Assembly (NCBI GenBank): GCA_024405235.1
Contig: JAKSPA010000021.1
Location: 1-13,491 of the forward strand
DNA from: Lentisphaeria bacterium
GTDB taxonomy: Bacteria; Verrucomicrobiota; Lentisphaeria; Oligosphaerales; Oligosphaeraceae
Direction: 5' to 3'
DNA length: 13,491 nucleotides
The translations under genes were made by a program, and so were the position numbers. A model generated the notes under the pieces. The model was not told the DNA's origin, did no database searches, and saw only the letters and a program-made list of their open reading frames with translations. The stretch's first letter is position 1; the number at the start of each line of letters is the position of its first letter. Shown in pieces: positions 1 to 5,606 of this stretch.

Positions 1-182
1 GCCGCTTTTGCGTATTCCTGTTCGGCGATGCATTCCTCCTCTTCTCTTAGGAACGCTCTGGTAGCGGTGAAATCAGGCTCATTCTCCTGTGCGTTTTCGT
101 CTTCGGCGAAGAGCGGCGCAGAGAGCATCAGCGCTGCGGCGATTGTCAGAAGAATCGCGAATTTTGTCGTCAATTTGGTCAT
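1..182 (-). CDS. N-terminus of an unidentified secreted protein (runs off the window)
   Basis: An ATG at 180-182 on the minus strand opens a frame that stays open for 60 codons to the window edge, so the gene is cut at its 3' end. The protein begins MTKLTTKF and continues with a hydrophobic stretch (about residues 8-22) ending in SAPLFA, followed by the acidic EDENAQE. This is the layout of a cleavable Sec signal peptide with cleavage after about residue 26. The mature part visible is charged and probably helical (several EEE and EQE clusters), with one Cys near residue 51. No family can be named from 35 mature residues. It lies 74 bp behind the S66 peptidase stop in the same direction and could be the fourth gene of that run, although I see no good Shine-Dalgarno just before its ATG. 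Export to the periplasm or beyond is inferred from the signal peptide only. Confidence 0.66.
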   Translation of the reverse strand, partial: MTKLTTKFAILLTIAAALMLSAPLFAEDENAQENEPDFTATRAFLREEEECIAEQEYAKA

Positions 183-256
183 GTCAGTAGTCGGTGTGTT
201 GAAAAATGCACAGGCGGCATTTGGGATGTGTGGTCCTTTCGTCTTCGGTGTAGCAT

Positions 257-1129
257 TCAATTTGCTTCTAGCGTGCAGTTTCTGCCGAAGACAAGCGGTG
301 TGGACGGGTGGTCGTGCCCCAGCGGGTAGTCGATAATCACAGGCCCGTCGATGCAATCTGCGTATTCGTTCAGGATTTCAGGAATGTAGCTTCCGTCGTC
401 CGCATCCGTGAAGTGTCCGAAGACGAGTCCTTTCAGGGCTCCGAGGATGCCGCATTGTCTGAGTTGGTTGAGCTTTCTGTCGATCGAGTGTGCGGGTTCG
501 TTGACGTCTTCCAGAGCGATGATGGTTCCGGAGAGTTCCGGAAGGAAGGTAGTTCCGACAAGCGAATTCAGCATTGTCAGATTAGTGGGAATCAGCGGTG
601 CGGTCGCGCAGCCGCGTTTCAGCGTCATGGTGCTTTCCAGCCGCATGTTGCCGTTGCCGTCTGAGACATCTTCGAGAAGTTTTCGGAAGAGTTCAGCTTC
701 GCGTAGGCATTCTTTCGATTCGCGGATGTTCGCCCAGCCTGAACAGATCATCGGCCCGTGAATCAGTCTCGTGCAGCCGTTTTTCCAGGCGTAGAGGAGC
801 AGTGCGCTCACGTCGCTGTAGCCGCAGAGCCATTTTCCAGAGCGGTGGAGCGCCGCGACGTCTATTTTGTCGAGGATTCTTGTTACGCCGTATCCGCCTC
901 GCGCCGCAACGAGCATGTCTAGCGAATCGTCTGCGAGCAGTTCATTGAAACGTCGTGCACGGCTGCAGTCGTCTCCTGCCATTTTTCTAGGATCAGGCGT
1001 CGTCTGGCAATCGCAGACGACTTCCGCATGCAGGAAATCGGCGAGATTGGCGCAGCCTTTTTCAAGGAGTCCTGCGTCCGGCGCGTTCGAGAGGGCGAAG
1101 ACTCCTATTTTTCTGATTGCGTCGCTCAC
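257..1129 (-). CDS. S66-family LD-carboxypeptidase (LdcA/MccF-like)
   Basis: Predicted serine peptidase of family S66. Members include LdcA, which removes the terminal D-Ala from tetrapeptide muropeptides during cell-wall recycling, and MccF, which gives microcin C immunity. Visible hallmarks are ARGGYG at 76-81, the nucleophile-elbow motif GYSD at 103-106 (Ser105), HGPM at 124-127, the acidic motif ALEDVNE at 205-211 with Glu207 as the likely triad acid, and LGHDHP at 270-275 with His272 as the likely triad histidine. At 290 residues it matches the usual family length. There is no signal peptide, so it should act in the cytoplasm. The start is GTG: the pyrB stop lies in the same frame six codons upstream, with no ATG between. 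No clear Shine-Dalgarno precedes it, so translation may depend on coupling to pyrB, which ends 15 nt away. LdcA versus an MccF-like resistance role cannot be decided from sequence alone. Confidence 0.9.
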   Translation of the reverse strand: MSDAIRKIGVFALSNAPDAGLLEKGCANLADFLHAEVVCDCQTTPDPRKMAGDDCSRARRFNELLADDSLDMLVAARGGYGVTRILDKIDVAALHRSGKWLCGYSDVSALLLYAWKNGCTRLIHGPMICSGWANIRESKECLREAELFRKLLEDVSDGNGNMRLESTMTLKRGCATAPLIPTNLTMLNSLVGTTFLPELSGTIIALEDVNEPAHSIDRKLNQLRQCGILGALKGLVFGHFTDADDGSYIPEILNEYADCIDGPVIIDYPLGHDHPSTPLVFGRNCTLEAN

Positions 1130-1144
1130 GTGGCGTATTTTCGT

Positions 1145-2239
1145 CTATCGGTTGTTGAGCATGTAGTAGTTCGTGATCTCCTGGTCGCGGCAGAAGATTG
1201 TCGCAATCAGCGCTGCACGAATCCACATGCCGTTGCGTTCCTGACGCCAATAGACGGCTCTTGGGTCATCGTCGCAATCGGTGGAGATTTCGAGCCGTCT
1301 GGGGAGCGGATGCATGATTATTCCCTTCGGCGACAGAATCTTGAGGTCGTCTCCCGTGAAGTAGTAGTCTTCGTGTTTGTAGCCCTTGGAGCTTTCGCCT
1401 GGATTTGTGTCCCACTCGTCTTGGATTCGCGTCATATAGACGGCGTCCGCGTTCTTGATCTGTCCCTTGAAGTCGTTTGTGACTTTGAATTCAACGCCGT
1501 TTGCGGTGAGTCTGTCAAGAATGTCCTGGCCGATCTGGAGATGGTCCGGCGCGGCGAATATCTGTTTGACGTTTTTGTATTGGAGCAGGAGTCCAGAGAG
1601 CGAGCGGACGGTGCGTCCTCTGGCGAGATCGCCGCAGAAGAGCACGGTCTTTCCGTCGATTCCGCCGCGATGTTCGAAAGAGCGTTCGAGCGTGTATATG
1701 TCAAGCAGGGCCTGCGTCGGGTGCTGGTCTTTTCCGCTGCCCGCATTGATGATCGGCACGGGGCGGTCTGTCTTTGAGAGCATCCACGCCATCTGTTCTG
1801 CGAAGCCCTGGGCAGGCGTTCTCATGATGATGAGATCGAAGAATGAACTGAAGGTTCTGATGGTGTCTTCCTTCGTTTCGCCTTTCATTTCACTGGAGAT
1901 CGATGGGTCTCTGACTTCGGCGGGCGAGAATCCGAGAATCTGGCATGCGGAGAAGAACGAGAGGAAGGTTCTGGTGCTTGGCTGCGTGAAGTAGAGCATC
2001 GCACGTTTGTTTCGCATCAGATTGGACAGGAAGTCCATGCCGATTTTCGATTTGGCGATTTTTCTGATTCGCGTGGCCAGATCGCAGAGTTTGTCAAGGG
2101 CTTCGCGGTCGAATTGCTGAGCTATGACACAGTGGTATGGGCGTCCGCTTGATTGAAGGAAATACGGCGCTCTTTCTTCCAGCGGGAGTTTGTTGAAGTC
2201 CTCCCAGGAGAGTTCTTCCATCATACGTCTTTGTGTCAT
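1145..2239 (-). CDS. pyrB: Aspartate carbamoyltransferase, long form
   Basis: Catalyses carbamoyl phosphate + L-aspartate to N-carbamoyl-L-aspartate, the committed step of pyrimidine synthesis, in the cytoplasm. Carbamoyl-phosphate motif STRT is at 88-91. The mobile loop SSEMKGE at 115-121 supplies Ser115 and Lys119, which mark the aspartate rather than the ornithine enzyme. HPTQALLDIYT is at 173-183. The aspartate-binding motif TRIQDEW at 270-276 supplies the Arg and Gln that contact aspartate, and HPLPR is at 310-314. At 364 residues it is about 50 longer than the usual 305-315: roughly 40 extra residues lie before the first conserved helix and some after residue 345. No pyrI regulatory-subunit gene is next to it. 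The ATG start has AAGGAG centred about 9 nt upstream (complement at 2247-2252). It lies 48 bp behind argF and just before the S66 gene, suggesting one transcript. Identity is secure; the role of the extra N-terminal part is unknown. Confidence 0.93.
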   Translation of the reverse strand: MTQRRMMEELSWEDFNKLPLEERAPYFLQSSGRPYHCVIAQQFDREALDKLCDLATRIRKIAKSKIGMDFLSNLMRNKRAMLYFTQPSTRTFLSFFSACQILGFSPAEVRDPSISSEMKGETKEDTIRTFSSFFDLIIMRTPAQGFAEQMAWMLSKTDRPVPIINAGSGKDQHPTQALLDIYTLERSFEHRGGIDGKTVLFCGDLARGRTVRSLSGLLLQYKNVKQIFAAPDHLQIGQDILDRLTANGVEFKVTNDFKGQIKNADAVYMTRIQDEWDTNPGESSKGYKHEDYYFTGDDLKILSPKGIIMHPLPRRLEISTDCDDDPRAVYWRQERNGMWIRAALIATIFCRDQEITNYYMLNNR

Positions 2240-2287
2240 TTTCGTTCTCCTTTTGCTATTTTTCCCTTATGACTTTCCGTCTTGAAA

Positions 2288-3286
2288 TCATGCGAGCGAC
2301 GCGACAATCATTGCCTTGATTGTGTGAAGTCTGTTTTCCGCTTCGTCGAAGACTTTCGAGAATGGCGCTTCGAATACGTCGTCGGAGACTTCCATCGCTC
2401 CGGTTTCCTTCGAGACTTCCGTGTTGTTGTCGTGGAAAGCGGGCAGGCAGTGCAGGAAGATGACTTTGTTCTGTTCGAGCAGGCCGGTGTTTTTCACCAT
2501 GTCCATGTTGACTTGGAAGGGCTTGAGCAGTGCCAGGCGTTCATTGAAGAGTGCTTCTTCGCCCATGGAAACCCATACGTCGGTATAAAGGATGTTGGCT
2601 CCTTCGACGCCCTTGATCGGATCATGGCTGACCTCTATCTTGCAGCCGTTGCGCTTTGCGCCTTCGTTCGCCATGTCCAGCAGTTCCTGCGAAGGAGAGA
2701 GTTCCTGCGGGCAGACGTCAACGAAATCCATGCCGACTTTGCTGCAGCCGATCATGAGCGAGCTGGCGACGTTGTTGCGTCCGTCACCGATGAACGCCAT
2801 CTTCAGGCCCTTCAGTGTGCCGAAGTGCTCCTTGATCGTCAGAAAATCTGCAAATACTTGCGATGGATGCCATTCGTCGGTAAGGCCATTCCACACTGGA
2901 ATGCCGCTGTATTTCGCAAGATCTTCGACGGTGCGCTGCGAATAGCCGCGGAACATGATGCCGTCGAACATTCTTCCAAGGACTCGCGCAGAGTCCTTTA
3001 CGGATTCTTTCTTGCCGAAGTGCAGATCGTGCGCGTTCAGATATTCGGTGTAGCCGCCTTCGTCATGCACGCCGCAGACCGTTGCGCAGTGGGTTCTTGT
3101 CGAACTCTTCTGGAAGATCAGCGCGATGTTCTTGCGGTAGAGCAGGGCGTCTTTGAGATTCGCGCCGCTCTTTTTTCTTGCTTTCAGTTCTTCGGCGAGT
3201 TCGATCATTCCCTGAACTTGCTCATCCGTCAGATCGAGTAGCTTTAGAATGCTTTTTCCGTGTAGGCCAAGTTTCTTTAGATCCAT
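2288..3286 (-). CDS. argF: Ornithine carbamoyltransferase
   Basis: Converts ornithine and carbamoyl phosphate to citrulline; it can serve arginine synthesis or, in reverse, the arginine deiminase route. Motifs in order: STRT at 62-65 (carbamoyl phosphate), GKKES at 91-95, DGIMFRGY at 108-115, HPSQ at 140-143, DVWVSMG at 236-242 (ornithine-binding SMG loop), HCLPAFHD at 279-286 with catalytic Cys280, and a conserved C-terminal EAENRLHTIKA. Its 332 residues match the E. coli-type enzyme (about 334), and the resemblance runs along the whole chain. The residue after STRT is His66 where most family members have Arg. The ATG is preceded by AAGGAG (complement at 3293-3298). It is the first gene of the leftward run and faces the 823-bp spacer, so its promoter should lie there. 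No arginine deiminase or carbamate kinase gene is in the window, so the anabolic role is favoured by default. Confidence 0.95.
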   Translation of the reverse strand: MDLKKLGLHGKSILKLLDLTDEQVQGMIELAEELKARKKSGANLKDALLYRKNIALIFQKSSTRTHCATVCGVHDEGGYTEYLNAHDLHFGKKESVKDSARVLGRMFDGIMFRGYSQRTVEDLAKYSGIPVWNGLTDEWHPSQVFADFLTIKEHFGTLKGLKMAFIGDGRNNVASSLMIGCSKVGMDFVDVCPQELSPSQELLDMANEGAKRNGCKIEVSHDPIKGVEGANILYTDVWVSMGEEALFNERLALLKPFQVNMDMVKNTGLLEQNKVIFLHCLPAFHDNNTEVSKETGAMEVSDDVFEAPFSKVFDEAENRLHTIKAMIVASLA

Positions 3287-3337
3287 TTTTTTCTCCTTTA
3301 TGTTTTTTATTTTGCGTCGTGCCTTGTACTATTCCTT

Positions 3338-3367
3338 AATATATACTTTTTCATCGGTTTATTTCAG
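3338..3367 (-). promoter_or_regulatory. Candidate sigma70 promoter for argF-pyrB
   Basis: On the minus strand CTGAAA (complement at 3362-3367) is followed after 16 or 18 nt by TATATA or TATATT (complement at 3338-3345). This places the -10 about 52 nt before the argF ATG. The -35 matches the TTGACA consensus at four of six positions. No arginine-operator-like palindrome is apparent nearby. This is a pattern-based candidate. Confidence 0.35.
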
Positions 3368-3525
3368 TCGCTCTGTTTTTGTGTTTGTTATCATTTTCGT
3401 TTGTTCGTTTGTTTATAGCCATTTCGTTCCATTTTGACGCATGATTCGAATTTTGCGTTTTAAGGGCCAAAATTGACTCGCGGGAGCCGAAATCATCATG
3501 AAAAAAATGCTCCAATGCCTCTAAC

Positions 3526-3542
3526 AGGCCCACAGATGGCCT
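3526..3542. repeat. Short inverted repeat AGGCC-N7-GGCCT
   Basis: AGGCC at 3526-3530 and GGCCT at 3538-3542 can pair around the 7-nt loop CACAGAT. It is one of three nearby places with GGCC-containing inverted sequences (the others are around 3464 and 3594-3607), which suggests folded RNA or clustered protein sites in this spacer. Chance occurrence of a single 5-bp arm is easy, so its weight comes only from the cluster. Confidence 0.4.
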
Positions 3543-3557
3543 ACAACGCATTCCATG

Positions 3558-3593
3558 CCTTTTTGCGTATATATATACCTTGATGCAAAAAGG
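3558..3593. repeat. Inverted repeat with 9-bp arms and a TA-repeat palindrome inside
   Basis: CCTTTTTGC at 3558-3566 is the exact reverse complement of GCAAAAAGG at 3585-3593. The 18-nt interval between them begins with the 12-bp perfect palindrome GTATATATATAC (3567-3578). The nested arrangement resembles an operator or an easily melted DNA element; as RNA it would form a 9-bp stem. The right arm merges with the terminator-like element that follows. Confidence 0.55.
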
Positions 3594-3615
3594 GGCCTAA
3601 ATTGGCCGTTTTTTT
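3587..3615 (+). terminator. Terminator-like hairpin followed by a T tract
   Basis: An A run (3587-3591) and GGCC (3594-3597) are followed by TAAATT, GGCC (3604-3607), G and seven T residues (3609-3615). The GGCC/GGCC stem can be extended by A-T pairs between the A run and the T run, the usual form of an intrinsic terminator able to work in either direction. No gene ends here on the plus strand, so it would have to end a short untranslated transcript or shield the rightward genes. The stem is short, hence modest confidence. Confidence 0.35.
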
Positions 3616-3677
3616 AACGTTTTGTGTTTTTCTGCCTTTTTTTCCGTTCTGAATTTCCTTACAAATGTCTATACGCT

Positions 3678-4005
3678 ACTATACTATACTAGTGTTTTTG
3701 GTGGTGCCTGGAATGCCCCTCTTTGGGGGCTCGTGTCGTTTGTTAAGGGCAGGGCGATTTTCTTGATATCTGCATGGGCAAACGGCACTACAAGATACGT
3801 TATCTGAATATTTCTTTTACCTTAACATTCTTGTCATAAACAAGATGGTGTTATATGTACACGGTATTGCATTATAGTATAATACTGCACTAAGATTGAC
3901 TATAGTGAATATAACAATAAGAGACTACACTATACTAGAGTAACAATGTGCTAAATGCTTGAAATAGAAGGAAAATTGTGCAAAGAAAGAATATTGCAGT
4001 ATAGT
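3678..4005. repeat. Cluster of ACTATACT/AGTATAGT octamers upstream of the winged-helix/tubulin genes
   Basis: Exact ACTATACT occurs at 3678-3685 and 3683-3690 (overlapping) and 3929-3936, with its reverse complement AGTATAGT at 3998-4005. One-mismatch forms lie at 3876-3883 (AGTATAAT, within TATAGTATAATAC) and 3899-3906 (palindromic ACTATAGT). All are within 430 bp upstream of the winged-helix start. The only other exact copy I find in the window is 11933-11940, in the fucO promoter. By uniform base odds an octamer should occur about 0.4 times on both strands of 13.5 kb; AT-rich composition raises that but does not easily explain the cluster. Plausible roles are binding sites for the adjacent winged-helix protein (a tubC-like or operator array) or a set of -10-like promoter elements. 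Confidence 0.55.
3715..3730. repeat. GC-rich hairpin GCCCC-N6-GGGGC
   Basis: GCCCC (3715-3719) pairs with GGGGC (3726-3730) around TCTTTG. It is the most GC-rich spot in an otherwise AT-rich spacer and lies just after the first pair of ACTATACT octamers. No T tract follows, so it is not a standard terminator. Confidence 0.35.
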
Positions 4006-4033
4006 ATGCTTTTGTACATAATTTTAAAGAAAC

Positions 4034-4047
4034 GACTTGAAAAAGTC
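4034..4047. repeat. GACTT-GAAA-AAGTC palindrome over the -35 region
   Basis: GACTT (4034-4038) and AAGTC (4043-4047) form a perfect inverted repeat around GAAA, a stable GNRA-type tetraloop if transcribed. It covers the candidate -35 hexamer of the promoter serving the winged-helix gene, so it is well placed as an operator for self-regulation by that protein. That role is inferred from position only. Confidence 0.4.
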
Positions 4048-4064
4048 CAAAAAATGTGGATAAT
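4037..4064 (+). promoter_or_regulatory. Candidate promoter for the winged-helix/tubulin gene train
   Basis: TTGAAA (4037-4042) and GATAAT (4059-4064) are separated by 16 nt, each matching five of six consensus positions. The -10 ends 45 nt before the ATG at 4110, leaving a short leader that holds a strong Shine-Dalgarno. It is the best sigma70-like pair between the octamer cluster and the gene. Confidence 0.5.
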
Positions 4065-4109
4065 GATAAGAAACAAAGTTGAGCGGGATAATCAAAAGGA
4101 GGGTTTGCC

Positions 4110-4454
4110 ATGCCATTGACAGGACAACCTGATTTGTTTTCGCAGCAATTGGAGCGTTTAGGCGAGGAGCATTTTCTGGTGTTGCTATGGGCCGCGATGA
4201 GTGCGGACAAGAAAGTGAAATACAACATCACGAATTGTTTTGACGACCTGAAGGCGAGTGGAATCACACGGACGAAGCAGACGGCTGTAGCGGCTGTTGA
4301 GGCGATGCATTTGCTTTGTCTAATAGACATAAAGGACGAGCGGAACCGCAAGAACATCTACCTGACGAACTTTGGTGGTCAGGCGTTGGCGAAGCTTGCG
4401 TCGAGCGGTCAATTTCAGTCAAGGAGTTCACAATTTTTAGAGGAGGCCCGTTAG
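4110..4454 (+). CDS. Small winged-helix DNA-binding protein, TubR-like by context
   Basis: A 114-residue protein with the profile of a single winged helix-turn-helix domain. A hydrophobic helix at about 19-31 (EEHFLVLLWAAMS) is followed by a turn-and-helix at about 50-69 (SGITRTKQTAVAAVEAMHLL) as the likely recognition unit. A basic beta wing follows at about 72-86 (IDIKDERNRKNIYLT), then a polar tail. The ATG has an excellent Shine-Dalgarno, AAGGAGGG at 4096-4103. Its stop lies 4 nt before the tubulin-like gene, so the two are certainly cotranscribed. Size, fold class and position directly upstream of a tubulin-superfamily GTPase are those of TubR, the centromere-binding protein of type III plasmid partition. 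I see no decisive residue that makes it TubR rather than a MarR- or ArsR-like repressor. It probably binds the repeats or palindrome just upstream and may repress its own transcript. Confidence 0.75.
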   Translation: MPLTGQPDLFSQQLERLGEEHFLVLLWAAMSADKKVKYNITNCFDDLKASGITRTKQTAVAAVEAMHLLCLIDIKDERNRKNIYLTNFGGQALAKLASSGQFQSRSSQFLEEAR

Positions 4455-4458
4455 TCAG

Positions 4459-5556
4459 ATGAAGAACATAATCGGGATTGGTGGTGCAGGCAGCAAGATA
4501 GCGACGAAGCTGAGTGAAGAATCGATCGTGGTGAACGTCAGCGAAGTCGAGCTGTCGAAGGTCGTTGCGAAGGAGAAGATCCAGGCGATTCTGCGTGGCG
4601 GGAGCGGTGCGTACAAGGGATGCCGCATGGATCCCGTGATCGGTCATGAGGCCTATGCTTCGGTGAGTCGTGAACTGGAAGGTCGCATCCGCGGCTCTCT
4701 TGTGATAGCGGCGACGGGTGGCGGCACGGGCAACGGCATTACGAAGGGCATCATGGACTACCTTGTGAAGCTCCCCGAGAAGATCAGAGTGGAGGACAAG
4801 ACGCTCTTTGCGCTGGTTCTTCCCTATGCGCGTCTGGAGTCGGCGGAATTCGTGGAGAACACGTCTATGTTCCTCAACGAATCTGTTGCTCCCGCGATCG
4901 ACAGCGGCAACACAGGCAACATATTCATGTTCACGAACCGTCTGAAGTTCGAGGAGAGGATTCCCGAAGACCACTTCAACCAGATGATCGTCGGTTCACT
5001 GAAGGAATTTCTGGCGATTCCGCAGAAGAATGCGGAGCTGAAGCTTCTTGACGGCCACATCGACCAGGAGGACTTCGATCTCTTCCTGTCCAAGCCATAC
5101 TTCAACCATTTCACCGTTTTCAACTACGATGCGGGACAGGAGTTCGGACGTCAGCTTTCCGAGCATACGAACACGCTGCTTCTTCCGGCGGAGGCGCCGA
5201 TCGAGGCTCTGTTCCTCATGGAGGTTCCAGTCGGCGGCGACCAGACAAGTTTCTACAATCTCGTGGAATACTTCAACCGCCAGGGCGTCAAGCCGATCTA
5301 CAGCGTCGCGGAGAATCCCGAAATCGGAGCGCCGCGCGTGACCGTATCGCAATTGTACAGCCGCAAGCCTGCGGAGCTTGTCCACGATTTCAATACAGTC
5401 GCCGACCAGCATGCGCAGACGAAGGTCAAGAAGACGATCACTCAGTATGTTCAGCTTGAACCGCTTGAGGTCAACATGGCCGACGAGGCGAAGAAGGTGA
5501 AGACAAGCGATCAGGATGACATCGTGGCTCTTCTCAAGCGCATACACAAGATCTAG
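4459..5556 (+). CDS. FtsZ/tubulin-superfamily GTPase (TubZ-like)
   Basis: A predicted filament-forming GTPase. The N-terminal nucleotide loop is GIGGAGSKI (6-14), and the tubulin signature GGGTGNG (87-93) follows a beta strand, LVIAAT. The T7-type loop HIDQED at 200-205 places Asp202 and Asp205 with the spacing of the catalytic acids of FtsZ, so GTP hydrolysis on assembly is expected. The body to about residue 300 fits GTPase plus activation domains. A polar linker (about 338-351) and a short final segment, DDIVALLKRIHKI (353-365), resemble the FtsZ/TubZ plan of a flexible tail ending in a partner-binding peptide. At 365 residues it is near FtsZ (about 380) and shorter than plasmid TubZ (420-480). 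It has neither the fuller FtsZ signature nor the alpha/beta-tubulin-like look of BtubA/B. AGGAGG at 4441-4446 overlaps the end of the winged-helix gene, 12 nt before the ATG. Superfamily placement is firm; the subfamily and its role (DNA segregation, membrane remodelling or scaffold) are open. Confidence 0.88.
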   Translation: MKNIIGIGGAGSKIATKLSEESIVVNVSEVELSKVVAKEKIQAILRGGSGAYKGCRMDPVIGHEAYASVSRELEGRIRGSLVIAATGGGTGNGITKGIMDYLVKLPEKIRVEDKTLFALVLPYARLESAEFVENTSMFLNESVAPAIDSGNTGNIFMFTNRLKFEERIPEDHFNQMIVGSLKEFLAIPQKNAELKLLDGHIDQEDFDLFLSKPYFNHFTVFNYDAGQEFGRQLSEHTNTLLLPAEAPIEALFLMEVPVGGDQTSFYNLVEYFNRQGVKPIYSVAENPEIGAPRVTVSQLYSRKPAELVHDFNTVADQHAQTKVKKTITQYVQLEPLEVNMADEAKKVKTSDQDDIVALLKRIHKI

Positions 5557-5563
5557 AATCCAA

Positions 5564-5580
5564 ATGCGCATGAAGCGCAT
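5564..5580 (+). repeat. Hairpin ATGCGC-N5-GCGCAT between the tubulin-like and kinase genes
   Basis: ATGCGC (5564-5569) and GCGCAT (5575-5580) pair around ATGAA, 8 nt after the tubulin-like stop. No T tract follows, so it is unlikely to terminate. It may protect the upstream message end or tune the relative expression of the two genes. Confidence 0.45.
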
Positions 5581-5606
5581 AATCGAATCGAAATACGGAG
5601 GATTGC

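Larger units (their letters stand above)
3287..4109. other. 823-bp AT-rich divergent spacer between argF and the winged-helix gene
   Basis: No convincing gene is present on either strand; the few short open frames here have low-complexity or compositionally odd products. Base composition is visibly poorer in GC than the flanking genes. The left third (3300-3420) is rich in T/G homopolymer-like stretches and holds the likely argF promoter. The middle (3460-3730) holds several inverted repeats with GGCC cores and a TA-repeat palindrome. The right third (3670-4010) carries repeated ACTATACT/AGTATAGT octamers, and 4034-4064 holds the likely promoter for the rightward genes. The length is far more than two divergent promoters require. 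A centromere-like or operator array and a small RNA are the main alternatives for the surplus. Confidence 0.6.

Noticed and set aside
28..336. Plus-strand open frame of 102 codons at the left edge
   Set aside because: It runs antisense to a signal-peptide gene and the end of the S66 gene, is Ser/Arg-biased, and crosses a gene boundary; no ribosome site.
1145..2239. YgeW-type or other unknown carbamoyltransferase
   Set aside because: The SSEMKGE, HPTQALLDIYT and TRIQDEW motifs are those of true aspartate carbamoyltransferase.
2282..3241. Plus-strand 319-codon open frame opposite argF
   Set aside because: Exact mirror of a strongly conserved ornithine carbamoyltransferase; its product has shadow-frame composition (many Arg/Val/Phe/His).
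3249..3807. Small open frames in the divergent spacer (3249-3437, 3351-3551, 3622-3807)
   Set aside because: No ribosome sites; products are Phe/Ser/Val runs or Asn/Lys-rich strings typical of AT-rich non-coding DNA.
4264..4974. Minus-strand 236-codon frame opposite the winged-helix and tubulin-like genes
   Set aside because: It overlaps two well-supported genes on the other strand, and its Arg/His-rich product shows no recognisable motif.
4459..5556. Bacterial tubulin BtubA/B or the cell's main FtsZ
   Set aside because: Length, tail and divergent loops do not look like BtubA/B, no partner tubulin adjoins, and none of the usual ftsA/ftsQ/mur neighbours of ftsZ are present.
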